From RFPW01 sp040401595 (lineage in GTDB: Bacteria > Pseudomonadota > Gammaproteobacteria > Burkholderiales > Burkholderiaceae_E), in assembly GCA_040401595.1 (NCBI GenBank), contig JBBAOE010000005.1:84835-148834 (forward strand): DNA of 64,000 bases, read 5' to 3'. Both the position numbers and the translations under genes were made by a program. The first letter of the stretch is position 1. Every line of letters begins with the position of its first letter. Below are positions 54,584 through 63,086 of this stretch, in pieces. The notes under the pieces were generated by a model. It made no database searches. It worked only from the letters and a program-made list of their open reading frames with translations, and had not been told where the DNA came from.

Positions 54584-55744
54584 CTAGAACTTCAGAAACC
54601 GGCTCAATAAGCCACCGGACACCAGATCAGGTTTTGGTAACAAGGACTGCGCCCACTCGCTGATGGCCTTGGAGACCACGCTCGATGGTGCGAGGATCGA
54701 CAGCGCCTGACCCTGATTAATCGCGTTGGAAACATCCCTGAACCCATTGGGCACCGTGCGGATTCGGGTCAGTCCCAGGCTTGCGCGCAGGTCCTCAAGA
54801 CTCACATCAGCACCACGCCCAAACCGGTTGACCAGGAGTTCAACCTTGTCGAGCGAATACCCCAGGGATCGAAAGACGGTCAGCACGCGCTTCGCATTGC
54901 GGATGTAGGGGAGCATGGTCTGTACGACCAAACAAATATGGTGAGACCGATCTAGGGCCTTGATCATCAGATCGTCGAGGGTTCTGTTGAGATCCAGAAC
55001 CGTAAAATCGTAATGATCGGCCGCGATACTCAGGATGGCATCTAGGTGCTCTGGCTGCACCCGAAGCGACTGCGAAGGATCTTCGGGCGCAGCCAGGATT
55101 GAAAAGTTCGGCGTGACCTTGACTGTGGAAGCACCGAGGAGCGACGCATCCAGGCGGGTAATATTGGCCGCGACCTCGGCAATGTCACTGGCTTCCGGGC
55201 GGTCATGGACCGTGAGAATCGCCTCACCGAATTGCAGATTGAGATCGATGAGCAAGACCTTCTTACCACCAGCGCCCAATTGATGGGCGAGGTTGGTCGA
55301 CAGAAACGTTGAACCGCTACCACCCTTGGTCGATACAAAGGCGATGATTTGTCCCCCGCGTTGCTTGCCCCGCGGGCCGAACTTCGCCTCAACCCGCGCG
55401 ACTGCCGCCTCAAGCACCTCGAGACCCGGCGAGAGCGGCAGCACCTCACGGACGCCCGCCTGCATTGCCTGGATCAGAAACTCTGGGGTCTGCTGGGCGC
55501 AGAGAACGATGACCGCCAGTTGCGGATACTCATTCGTCACCAACGCCACCGCGCTCAGTGCTTCGGTCTCTTGCGGCGGACATTCGAGGATGACCGTCTC
55601 GGGTTGTTCCCGGTCGGCAACCGATCGTAGTTCACGGCTTCCACCGGTTTGGCGCACGATCGAACGAGACGGATTTGCGCGTGCCAGTTGCTCACATACT
55701 GCCTGCAGCGCCTGGGAGCCTGAGGAAATAAGCGCAATTTTCAT
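54584..55744 (-). CDS. tadZ: Tad pilus localisation ATPase TadZ/CpaE
   Basis: A 386-aa protein with an N-terminal receiver-like domain (residues 1 to about 115) and a C-terminal MinD/ParA-type ATPase domain. The deviant P-loop is KGGSGSTF (140-147). TadZ places the Tad machine at the pole or at a membrane focus. In the receiver part the usual phospho-Asp site is not clearly conserved, as is common in this family. It is followed by tadA after 31 bases. Confidence 0.92.
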   Translation of the reverse strand: MKIALISSGSQALQAVCEQLARANPSRSIVRQTGGSRELRSVADREQPETVILECPPQETEALSAVALVTNEYPQLAVIVLCAQQTPEFLIQAMQAGVREVLPLSPGLEVLEAAVARVEAKFGPRGKQRGGQIIAFVSTKGGSGSTFLSTNLAHQLGAGGKKVLLIDLNLQFGEAILTVHDRPEASDIAEVAANITRLDASLLGASTVKVTPNFSILAAPEDPSQSLRVQPEHLDAILSIAADHYDFTVLDLNRTLDDLMIKALDRSHHICLVVQTMLPYIRNAKRVLTVFRSLGYSLDKVELLVNRFGRGADVSLEDLRASLGLTRIRTVPNGFRDVSNAINQGQALSILAPSSVVSKAISEWAQSLLPKPDLVSGGLLSRFLKF

Positions 55745-55773
55745 GATGAATTCCTGATCGTAGGCTGAGGCTC

Positions 55774-55817
55774 ACTGCGGGCAAACTGCGGGCAAACTGC
55801 GGGCTAACTGCAGGCAA
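55774..55817. repeat. Four tandem 11-bp repeats over the stop of a TadE-like gene
   Basis: The unit ACTGCGGGCAA occurs twice exactly and twice with one change each (third copy ends CTA, fourth has CAGG). The stop codon of the TadE-like gene is the changed CTA (55804-55806 on the plus strand) of the third copy. Confidence 0.9.
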
Positions 55818-56238
55818 ACGGGGCGGCTACGGCATCCTGCTTCATGATTTCGCGGGGCAGGTAGGTGGAGAACGTCGGCATCGGAATCGCAGCGAGGGGT
55901 CCCTGGCCCGCCAGCGGTGAGATCCACTGATAGTTGAGCTTGGTAATGGTGACGGTGACGCCCTCGCAATTGGTCGAATTGCAGCCTGTCGGACTCCAGG
56001 CCAGGTTGATGTCCTTGATCTGCGGAAGGATGGTTTGCATCCTCGCCAGCACCTTGGCTTTGTTCGCCGTGTCGTCGCAAATGGCTGCATATCGGGCACC
56101 GTTGCGCGACGCCTCATTGGCAGCACCCCAGGTAAATAGCATCCGGGTGAAGTCGAGAATGCCAAACAGAAACATCAGAAAAATGATCAGGACGAGGGCG
56201 AATTCGACCGCAGTCCCGCCGGTTTGTCGGGTCCTCAC
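55804..56238 (-). CDS. TadE-like minor pseudopilin
   Basis: A 144-aa protein with the TadE N-terminal signature (GGTAVEFALVLIIFLMFLFGILDFTRM), one membrane helix with the Glu typical of prepilins, and a periplasmic domain with two pairs of cysteines. I start at the GTG at 56238, which overlaps the stop of the neighbouring TadE-like gene as GTGA. The frame open to 56388 lies inside that gene. The last codons and stop sit in an 11-bp tandem repeat. Confidence 0.85.
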   Translation of the reverse strand: MRTRQTGGTAVEFALVLIIFLMFLFGILDFTRMLFTWGAANEASRNGARYAAICDDTANKAKVLARMQTILPQIKDINLAWSPTGCNSTNCEGVTVTITKLNYQWISPLAGQGPLAAIPMPTFSTYLPREIMKQDAVAAPFACS

Positions 56239-56663
56239 AATGAACTCCGCATGGAGGCACTGATATCGCCGAAGGTGATGTTCCCAAAGGACACGCCGAA
56301 CACCGACGCAAACAGGGATTTGAAGGTATAGCCTTTCACCGTGATGGTCACCAGGTTCGTCAACGGGTAGGAGCCGGTCAGCTGCCAAGTCGGCGTTGCC
56401 ACGAGAGCAACCGTCAACCCTCGCGCCAGGACGGTTCCACTACCAGTCGTGTTGCCATAGACCACCAGATTCTTCGCCTCCGTGGTCTTGGTGTTTGGCG
56501 TCTGGACAGACAGATAGCGCGTGGCGTTGCGCACCGACTTGACGACCGTGTTGTACTCAAAAATCGCGCGACCAAATTCGGTCGTGATCATGGTCAGTAC
56601 AATCAGCAACGGAAGAATGAGTGCAAATTCGAGTGCTGCGGTTCCCTTCTGTCGAATCTTCAT
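56235..56663 (-). CDS. TadE-like minor pseudopilin (second copy)
   Basis: A 142-aa TadE/TadF-type pseudopilin. It begins MKIRQKGTAALEFALILPLL, one membrane helix with the conserved Glu and an FGRAI segment. The rest is a periplasmic domain of beta-rich composition. It is followed by the other TadE-like gene with a 4-base overlap and preceded by tadG after 12 bases. Two pseudopilins and TadG are the usual set. Confidence 0.88.
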   Translation of the reverse strand: MKIRQKGTAALEFALILPLLIVLTMITTEFGRAIFEYNTVVKSVRNATRYLSVQTPNTKTTEAKNLVVYGNTTGSGTVLARGLTVALVATPTWQLTGSYPLTNLVTITVKGYTFKSLFASVFGVSFGNITFGDISASMRSSL

Positions 56664-56675
56664 TGGATCCTCGCT

Positions 56676-58016
56676 TTACTGAACCAGCACCGGAACCTTG
56701 GGTCCCGCCAGACCACCCGCCAAGCCATTGCTTGTGCAAGGACTGCTGGCGGCTCCCGCATTGCCAAGAAACTCCATCTGCACATCGACCGTAGGGCTTG
56801 TCATTGGTTGCAGAAGTAGCACGCATGCGAAATCGACGACCTTGCCTGCTGAACTAATAACAGGAACCGTTACGATTCGACGGTTATAACCATTTGCCTT
56901 GTGTTGCCCTCCGGTACCAGGGGTGGCTAGCGTTTTGTAACCCCCCTTCAACTTCAGGCCGGTGATACCGTCTCCGGTGTTGATGTCGCTCGAAGTGTCA
57001 GCATAGGAGGCGAAGGAAAGCCGCTTGGTTTTGTAATTGGCCGCACTGGAATCGGACCCCTTCGCTGGCGTACCCGCATAGGCATTCTGGGGAACAGCAT
57101 TTTTCCAGTTCGTCGAGGTATAGGTGTAACCGGTGTAATCCGGATGGTTCACGGTCGGGCCCGGATCGCCGTTTTTATAGATCCCGAAACGGGCATTCCA
57201 GACATCCGACACACTTTGTTTAGCGCCCGGCGTACCGAGTGTGTCTCCGACCTTAACCCCACAACGGCCTGGTTCGCCAAGTTCGAGTGCTGTTTCGCTC
57301 GCACTATTGCTGCCATCCAGGTTATACCAGCCGACTTCCCCGCCGCCGCTACTCCCGCTGTCGTCGTCGTCGTCGTCGTCGTCGTTGCCCTTCCCCTTGC
57401 CTTTGCCGCCGCTTGAACCGGACCCTGTCCCGCTCAAGACAGTGACCCACTCGCCGACCTGAAATCCATAATTTGGCGCCGTGCGGCCTGTTTTAGCTTT
57501 CACCGCGACCGGGATCGGGCAGCTTGACTGCGCACTGGCTCGGGTTGCAACGGCGAGCGCTCCGACACTGTTGGTCGCGGCATACGCCTGATTGGTGCTG
57601 CCAACCGAGGCGCCCATGGCCTGGATGAGCCACATCTTGATGCCACCCTGGCTGTGTTGACATTGGACATAGCGGGCACTCGCTGCGACACTGGTCGTGC
57701 CGTAGGCAGCGTCTTTGAAGGTCACATCCGACGCAACCAGTTTTCCCTGGCCACTCCAGGTGGACGACTGGAAATCAACCTTATTCGAGTTACCGGCAGC
57801 GAGTCCGGCATTGGTTGCCCGTGTGATGGCATCGGTCGAGCCATCGAGTTCCTGGGCAGCCGCCAGTGCGCACGCATCGACTGAGGTTTGCAACTCATCC
57901 TTCGCCACAAACAGATGGCCGAAGTCCAGCGCGATACCCATGAACCCCAAGAGGAACAACAGCGAAAGCGCCACAACGATGGCAACCGCGCCCTTTTGCC
58001 GGACTGCACTGCGCAT
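56676..58016 (-). CDS. tadG: TadG-like pilus-associated protein
   Basis: A 446-aa protein with a TadE/TadG-type N-terminal membrane helix (QKGAVAIVVALSLLFLLGFMGIALDFGHLFVAKDEL) and a large periplasmic part. The central region (about residues 200-225) is a low-complexity Gly/Ser/Lys stretch ending in eight Asp residues encoded by (GAC)8. The C-terminus is Gly/Ser/Ala-rich with a few cysteines. TadG proteins are thought to anchor the Flp pilus. No clear VWA metal site is visible. Confidence 0.85.
   Translation of the reverse strand: MRSAVRQKGAVAIVVALSLLFLLGFMGIALDFGHLFVAKDELQTSVDACALAAAQELDGSTDAITRATNAGLAAGNSNKVDFQSSTWSGQGKLVASDVTFKDAAYGTTSVAASARYVQCQHSQGGIKMWLIQAMGASVGSTNQAYAATNSVGALAVATRASAQSSCPIPVAVKAKTGRTAPNYGFQVGEWVTVLSGTGSGSSGGKGKGKGNDDDDDDDDSGSSGGGEVGWYNLDGSNSASETALELGEPGRCGVKVGDTLGTPGAKQSVSDVWNARFGIYKNGDPGPTVNHPDYTGYTYTSTNWKNAVPQNAYAGTPAKGSDSSAANYKTKRLSFASYADTSSDINTGDGITGLKLKGGYKTLATPGTGGQHKANGYNRRIVTVPVISSAGKVVDFACVLLLQPMTSPTVDVQMEFLGNAGAASSPCTSNGLAGGLAGPKVPVLVQ
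57360..57383. repeat. Trinucleotide microsatellite (GTC)8 inside tadG
   Basis: Eight perfect GTC units on the plus strand, read as GAC on the coding strand, give eight aspartates. Copy-number changes would keep the reading frame. Confidence 0.9.
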
Positions 58017-58079
58017 GACAAGCTCCCATGGATGCCACTGACCTGAGCAGAACTCATGACGGTCCCAGCGATCGGTCCT

Positions 58080-58367
58080 CTATCGCCCGAGGGTTGCCCC
58101 GAGATTGATCACATTGACCGCCGGCGGTGGCGTCTTGAAGCTGTTCTGATACTGAATCAGGGCCTCACGCGATGCCTTGCCGTCCATGCCGGCCACGGGA
58201 TCCTGAGACGATCCGGCATTGGGCGAGATCGTCATGGCGAGTTTTGAATCCCGCACCGCAGCACCAAATTTGGCATCGTAGTTGGGGGTGACTGGGGCAC
58301 AAGCCGCGGTGAGACATAGCGCAGATGTCATCAGGAGATCAATCAACAGCCGTCTAGGTTTGCGCAT
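58080..58367 (-). CDS. Small Tad-associated lipoprotein
   Basis: A 95-aa protein with a basic start (MRKPRRLL), a hydrophobic stretch and a lipobox ending in LTAAC, so it is predicted to be lipidated. The mature part has DPVAGMDGKASREALIQYQ and a Pro-rich segment with no known enzyme motif. Its position after the secretin gene fits the small RcpB/CpaD-like lipoproteins of Tad loci, but similarity is too weak to assign it. I use the ATG at 58367 after AGAGGA; a GTG at 58382 overlaps the secretin stop. Confidence 0.75.
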   Translation of the reverse strand: MRKPRRLLIDLLMTSALCLTAACAPVTPNYDAKFGAAVRDSKLAMTISPNAGSSQDPVAGMDGKASREALIQYQNSFKTPPPAVNVINLGATLGR

Positions 58368-58378
58368 GATGGATCCTC

Positions 58379-59971
58379 TCACTTTCGTTCGGATGGTTGA
58401 GTGGCCGGTGCGGGTGCCGCGCCCTCCAGACTGCCGTTCAGGTACACCTCACTGCGTGTCGGCTCGACATGGTTGTCGGTCGGCAGTCGTGGTGCCTCAG
58501 CCAGCGGTTTCACCAGGCGCGGGGTGATGACGAAAATCAGCTCGGTCTGGTCCTTCTGAAACTCAGTACTTCTAAACAAGGCCCCGAGTACCGGGATTTC
58601 ACCAAGGCCGGGAAAACGAGAAACCGCTTCAGTGACATTGTTCTTGATCAGACCGGCCACCACAAAGCTCTGCCCGTCGCCCAGTTGAACCGTTGTATCG
58701 GCTCTGCGCACCAGGAACGAAGGCAACACGGACACCACGCCGTTCACCGTCGAGAAGGGTGAACCCGTCTGCGATAGCTCGGACACCTCCGAGATCACCT
58801 TCAGATTTACCCGGGCACCCTCCAGCACGGTCGGGGTGAATTTCACCCCGATCCCGAACTCCTTTTCCGCCAGGGTGACGGTCGGGAAACCATTCGTATT
58901 GGTCTGAGAGACCGGAATGAAGATCTTTCCGCCGGACAGAAAGCTCGCCTGCTGACCACTGATCGCCATGATGTTGGGTTCGGCAAGAACGCGTACCAGA
59001 CCATCGCGCTTCTGCGCATCGATCCCGAGGAGCGATGCCCCGTTACCGGCCACCCCGAGCCTCGCTGACGCAGCCGCTGAACCCCCGGTGATCGAACTCG
59101 ACGCCCCACCCGCCAGGCTCCCCGCAGCGAACGTCCCGTTCAGGTTCGGGCCAAACCGTCCGAGTACAGCTGGGCCACCACCGATGATCCCCGAGACGAT
59201 GCCCGACGAAAGACCGTTTGCGGCGGTATAGATCCGGGTGTAGTCGATGCCAAATTTATCGAGCAGCTTCTTGCTGACTTCGGCGATTTTCACTTCCAGC
59301 ATGACCTGCTGCTGGTTGGCGACCCGCAACATGTTGACCACTTTCTTGCCATCGCCGTACGAGGTCGCGAGCGACATCACCTGGTCGAGCTGAATCGCGT
59401 TGCTGACCTGCCCGGACAGAACCAGCGCGTTTTCAGCGCCCCGCACCCGAATGCCGGTTTCTCCCGGCATGAGGGCGGCGAGTGTCGTCTGCAGGGGGAG
59501 AGTGTCAACGTTCACTACGAGATCCTTGACCGTGCATCGTCCCTCAGCCCCCTGGAGCACCAGATTCATCGATCCGGCGCGCTTGCCCAGGAGAAAGACT
59601 TCGGTTGGGCTCAACAAGATGACGTCGACATCTGCAACACCGTCATATCGGGGCATCATCTGGGGCAACATCTGGGGCATCGCATTGGGTACACCCATTT
59701 GCTCCTCGGCCATTTCAATCGGGCGTCCGGAGCGCCCTGACGGCAGGCCGCCAATGACCATCCGGGCGACTGGCGCGTTCAGGGTCAGGACAGTCGATTT
59801 CCCCAGTAAGATCTCGGTCGGCGGGTCAACCGTGACAGCCGTGCAGGGTTTCAGTGATCCTGTGGGTCCGGGCATAGCGCTGTTAGGCGCCCGCTCGGCC
59901 GCAAGTGCTGCGTGCGCGGCAACAAACAGCGCCATCGCGGTCGGTAGGATAGGAGGACGTTTATTCACCAC
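58379..59971 (-). CDS. rcpA: Tad pilus outer-membrane secretin RcpA/CpaC
   Basis: A 530-aa secretin with a signal peptide ending in ALAA. The N-terminal part has BON/N-type domains (LGKSTVLTLNAPVARMVIG; RVRGAENALVLSGQV). The C-terminal secretin barrel runs from about residue 200, with VLAEPNIMAISGQQASFLSGG, and VPVLGAL-type motifs such as PGLGEIPVLGALFRS. It forms the outer-membrane pore for the Flp pilus. It follows rcpC after 36 bases. Between residues about 265 and 315 there is a Gly/Ser/Ala-rich segment. Confidence 0.95.
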   Translation of the reverse strand: MVNKRPPILPTAMALFVAAHAALAAERAPNSAMPGPTGSLKPCTAVTVDPPTEILLGKSTVLTLNAPVARMVIGGLPSGRSGRPIEMAEEQMGVPNAMPQMLPQMMPRYDGVADVDVILLSPTEVFLLGKRAGSMNLVLQGAEGRCTVKDLVVNVDTLPLQTTLAALMPGETGIRVRGAENALVLSGQVSNAIQLDQVMSLATSYGDGKKVVNMLRVANQQQVMLEVKIAEVSKKLLDKFGIDYTRIYTAANGLSSGIVSGIIGGGPAVLGRFGPNLNGTFAAGSLAGGASSSITGGSAAASARLGVAGNGASLLGIDAQKRDGLVRVLAEPNIMAISGQQASFLSGGKIFIPVSQTNTNGFPTVTLAEKEFGIGVKFTPTVLEGARVNLKVISEVSELSQTGSPFSTVNGVVSVLPSFLVRRADTTVQLGDGQSFVVAGLIKNNVTEAVSRFPGLGEIPVLGALFRSTEFQKDQTELIFVITPRLVKPLAEAPRLPTDNHVEPTRSEVYLNGSLEGAAPAPATQPSERK

Positions 59972-60007
59972 AACTCCTGTGTCCGGACAATCGGAAACCG
60001 TGAATGC

Positions 60008-60892
60008 TCAGAAGCAATTCATCACGCGGGTATTGGCCTGCACCACTTCAACGCAAGTCCTGGCTTCGGGCACCAGGCGAGGCGGAGCGACATCTTCTAC
60101 AGCCGCGATGGGTGCTGGGCTGGCAATTCGCACAAGATTTGGAATTGGTTTTGCGATGACCGTAGCCTTCTTTGCAGGCTCCAGCCGCTCTCCCAGTAAT
60201 TGTTTTTTGGTAATACCCGAGGTGGAGACCGGCTGCTTGTCAATCTGATTGCGCAACACCAAGGAGAGCGTGCCAACATTGCGCGCCAGATCGAGCTTTT
60301 CAGCATCGTCGATCGAGAGTTCGAGCGTCACCGCGTTTACCACCTTGGGTTTGGTTTCATCCCGCGACGACTCTTGGGCGACCGCCAGTACGAGCACATG
60401 TTCGAGCACGGTTTTGCTGATTTGTCGTGCTTCGTCGGCCCGCCCCTCCCGATCCTGCTGCGCATTCACCATGACATCGACATAGTTGCCGGGTAGCGCA
60501 AACCCAGCCACACCCACCACATCGTTGACCCTGACGGTCATCGCCCGTTTACCCTCGGCGATCACGGCCGAGAGCCCACCCTGCGTACCGACCGGAGCCA
60601 GTTTCGAGGTCAGCAGCGCTTCGCCCCGCTGGACCGAGATCTTGACCACCCGGTCCTGCAAGTCATTGAGTTCGGCGAAGGCGCCCTGCGGTACCGAGCC
60701 ACTGGGCCAATCCACGGTGGTCAGCATCTGGGGGTTCAGCCGGCTGCCGAGCTCGATGTCGCTGGCGGCCACCACCACTTTGTTCGAGGCGATCGCGCCC
60801 TTTTGAGAAACCCATTCGACGGCATAGGCGGTGACCGCCAGCCCCAGGATGACGGACACGACCAGCATGCCAACCGCTTTTAAGTTTTTCAT
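60008..60892 (-). CDS. rcpC: Tad pilus assembly protein RcpC/CpaB
   Basis: A 294-aa protein with a single N-terminal membrane helix and the SAF/CpaB domain (KVVVAASDIELGSRLNPQMLTTVDWPSGSVPQGA, then VNDVVGVAGFALPGNYVDVMV). It acts in the periplasm beside the secretin. The ATG at 60892 follows AAGG. It is 17 bases downstream of tadV on the same strand. Confidence 0.94.
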   Translation of the reverse strand: MKNLKAVGMLVVSVILGLAVTAYAVEWVSQKGAIASNKVVVAASDIELGSRLNPQMLTTVDWPSGSVPQGAFAELNDLQDRVVKISVQRGEALLTSKLAPVGTQGGLSAVIAEGKRAMTVRVNDVVGVAGFALPGNYVDVMVNAQQDREGRADEARQISKTVLEHVLVLAVAQESSRDETKPKVVNAVTLELSIDDAEKLDLARNVGTLSLVLRNQIDKQPVSTSGITKKQLLGERLEPAKKATVIAKPIPNLVRIASPAPIAAVEDVAPPRLVPEARTCVEVVQANTRVMNCF

Positions 60893-60909
60893 GGGAGCAC
60901 CTTCTCTCG

Positions 60910-61497
60910 TTAAATGAAACCCAATTGCTGGAACACCAGATAACCAATCGTGCCCACTGCGATGGCAACGCCGTACGGCAGCTTTCCAGCCGATTCGGTC
61001 GGACTGACCCGAAGGCTCGGCGCGTGGCCCCCCAGCACATCCAGGAAGCCGACCTGAAAAAGCGCGTTCAGGTTTTGGACCATCCGGAGCGCGGTTCCTT
61101 TAATCAGCACAAACGCGATGGCCATCACGCCGCCGACCACCAGGGTGGCGAGCGCGACACGGAAGGTGTCAGCCGGCCCAAGAAATGCGCCCACCATGGC
61201 GAGCAACTTGACATCACCCGCACCCATCGCGCGCAGCAGATACAGCGGGAGAAAAAGCGACAAGCCGACGACCAAACCTGCCAGCGCAAACAGAGGCCCT
61301 TCAAGCGGGAGCCAGCGCACACACTGGTCAATCAGGGCAAAGCCGATACCGAACAGAACGATCCAGTTCGGAATACGATGCGAGCGGCAATCCGATATGG
61401 CAGCAAGGAGTAGCAAGCCCGCGAGCGCTCCGATTCGCCAATCGGCGAAGAGCATCAACAGCAAGTCGAGAATTGCATTCAGTTCCCCGAGTTGCAT
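60910..61497 (-). CDS. tadV: Prepilin peptidase TadV/CpaA
   Basis: An inner-membrane aspartic protease (A24 family), 195 aa with about six helices. The two catalytic aspartates are D36 (SDCRSHRIPN) and D95 in the GxGD motif (MGAGDVKLLAMVGAF). It cleaves Flp pilins and pseudopilins after the Gly before the AxxxEY segment. The short form, without the N-terminal methylase domain of PilD, is normal for TadV. It lies downstream of the flp terminator. Confidence 0.94.
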   Translation of the reverse strand: MQLGELNAILDLLLMLFADWRIGALAGLLLLAAISDCRSHRIPNWIVLFGIGFALIDQCVRWLPLEGPLFALAGLVVGLSLFLPLYLLRAMGAGDVKLLAMVGAFLGPADTFRVALATLVVGGVMAIAFVLIKGTALRMVQNLNALFQVGFLDVLGGHAPSLRVSPTESAGKLPYGVAIAVGTIGYLVFQQLGFI

Positions 61498-61527
61498 GGT
61501 CGGTCCCCTGTTCGTGATCAGAACGAG

Positions 61528-61550
61528 AAAAGGCGGGCCGACAGCCCGCC
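61528..61550 (-). terminator. Intrinsic terminator after the flp pilins
   Basis: On the minus strand a 7-bp GC stem GGCGGGC/GCCCGCC with a 5-base loop is followed by TTTT. It lies between the second flp gene and tadV, and likely lowers expression of the machine genes relative to the pilins. Confidence 0.75.
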
Positions 61551-61585
61551 CTCCCCAGCTTCAGTCCCAACCGAAAGCCGGCCCC

Positions 61586-61795
61586 TCACACACAGGTAGA
61601 GCCGGCTGTCAAACAGGTCTTGATTCGACCAATGAATCCCGTGAACGAGGCGTCAGTGGCAATCGCCTGCAGCGCAGCGACCAGTGCGATCGAGACCACC
61701 GCGATGATGAGCGCGTACTCAACCACCTGTGCGCCCTCCTCATCCCGAACAAACTGAGTGGCTCCATCCCTAACGAATTGGATGATGTTGTGCAT
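61586..61795 (-). CDS. flp: Flp-type major pilin 1
   Basis: A 69-aa prepilin. The Flp signature gives cleavage after Gly21, leaving AQVVEYALIIAVVSIAL with Glu5 and Tyr6, then a hydrophobic helix and a short tail with cysteines (TCLTAGSTCV). It is 61% or so like the neighbouring pilin by eye and probably a duplicate. It precedes the terminator and tadV. Confidence 0.94.
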   Translation of the reverse strand: MHNIIQFVRDGATQFVRDEEGAQVVEYALIIAVVSIALVAALQAIATDASFTGFIGRIKTCLTAGSTCV

Positions 61796-61935
61796 AGAAA
61801 GACCCTGCTATCCGGAGTTAGGGGGGTCATTGAGTCAGTGACTCAACGACTCACAAGAGGCCTGGGCAGACGACCGAGGTGCTGAACCGCCCGCCCAAGC
61901 TCATCAAACTGACCGACCAGGTCAGGGGGCCGCGA

Positions 61936-62142
61936 TCAGGTGCAGGTCACACCCGTCAGACAGGTCTTGACCCGTGTAATGAATCCCGTAAAGGACGTAT
62001 CTTTGACCAGCGCCCCCAAGGCTGACACGAGAGCGATCGAAACCACCGCGATGATCAGCGCGTACTCGACAACCTGCGCTCCTTCTTCGTCACGGGCGAA
62101 CTCAACGGCACCATTGCGAAACGACTGGATGAGCTTGTTCAT
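61936..62142 (-). CDS. flp: Flp-type major pilin 2
   Basis: A 68-aa prepilin, with cleavage after Gly21 to AQVVEYALIIAVVSIALVSAL. It is the first gene after the 200-base gap below the regulator, with an AAGGA site. The tail again carries two cysteines (TCLTGVTCT). A short stem (CTGACC/GGTCAG, 61909-61925) after it could slow transcription towards the first pilin, a weak call. Confidence 0.94.
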   Translation of the reverse strand: MNKLIQSFRNGAVEFARDEEGAQVVEYALIIAVVSIALVSALGALVKDTSFTGFITRVKTCLTGVTCT

Positions 62143-62220
62143 GGTTGAAATCCTTTAGGTGGAGGAACGAATCGAACGATCTAGCCTGCTGAGGACTTGC
62201 CCTACTTCAGCCGCCCCGCC

Positions 62221-62236
62221 ATCAACGCTTGTTGAT
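62221..62236. promoter_or_regulatory. Inverted repeat upstream of the flp pilins
   Basis: ATCAAC/GTTGAT with a 4-base spacer lies 79 bases before the pilin start, in the 200-base gap that should hold the pilin promoter. It is a possible site for the adjacent LuxR-type regulator. I cannot recognise clear -35/-10 boxes nearby. Confidence 0.35.
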
Positions 62237-62342
62237 TCAACGCCGGCGACATGTAGCTAGATTAAGGATTCACCGTTCCCCCCGCATCGGAGGAGGCTAC
62301 CGATCTGGGTAGTCCAGCCGTACCCGGATTTCGGGACAATTG

Positions 62343-63086
62343 TCATCCTGCGATCAGATGCGCGTGGCTGCTTGCAGTGAGGTAGAGCTCCATGCGCCCA
62401 TTCACTTCGAGCTTGCTGTAGATGGTCGTCAGACGGTTGCGCAGGGTGTGCTCGCTCATATGTAATTTTTCTGCGATCACTTTATTTCTAGCCCCCTTCT
62501 CCGCGATCACAGCAGCCACAATCTGGCGCTCCTTAGCGGTGAGACTCGCGAACTTACGGGCCTGCGGATCCGTTCCGCGTCCATTCGACAAGGCGGTCAT
62601 CACCCGGCCCAGACTGACGCGATCCAGCCAGATCTCGCCCGCCCTCACCTTCTCGATCGCGGTCAGGATGACCTGGGCGGGCTCGAGCTTGCGCACAACT
62701 CCGCGCGCACCGCGCATGACGGCCTGCTGGTGGATATCCGTGTCGGTGGAGCCTGTGAGCACCAGAACCATCGCCTGGCTGAGGGGCATCAGGTCTTCGA
62801 TACAGTCCATGCCACACTCGCCATCCAGGTCAAGGTCGAGGAGGATCAGATCGGGATTCGCGCTTGCCAGTCCAGCCAGGAGCTGCGCCCGGGAACTGGC
62901 CTGACCGACGACCATCATTCGGGGAGCAGCACTCTGGATGAGCTGCGCTAGTCCCCACAAGACGGTCTTGTGATCATCCACCAGCATGACTCGGATCGGC
63001 GCAGCCACTCCGGGACAAGTCTCGGAGGCGGTCGTGCCTGGAGGCACTCTGAGGGCGTTCATCGTGCCTGTGGTCAGTCCATTCAC
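62343..63086 (-). CDS. LuxR/NarL-type response regulator
   Basis: A 247-aa two-component regulator. The receiver has MLVDDHKTVLWGLAQLI and the likely phospho-Asp D84 (LILLDLD). The C-terminal HTH is LTAKERQIVAAVIAEKGARNKVIAEKLHMSEHTLRNRLTTIYSKL, the NarL/FixJ type. I start at the GTG at 63086, whose GTGA overlaps the kinase stop and follows GAGGGCGGG. An ATG at 63062 is the alternative. With the kinase gene it likely controls the Tad pilus genes downstream on the same strand. Confidence 0.9.
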   Translation of the reverse strand: MNGLTTGTMNALRVPPGTTASETCPGVAAPIRVMLVDDHKTVLWGLAQLIQSAAPRMMVVGQASSRAQLLAGLASANPDLILLDLDLDGECGMDCIEDLMPLSQAMVLVLTGSTDTDIHQQAVMRGARGVVRKLEPAQVILTAIEKVRAGEIWLDRVSLGRVMTALSNGRGTDPQARKFASLTAKERQIVAAVIAEKGARNKVIAEKLHMSEHTLRNRLTTIYSKLEVNGRMELYLTASSHAHLIAG

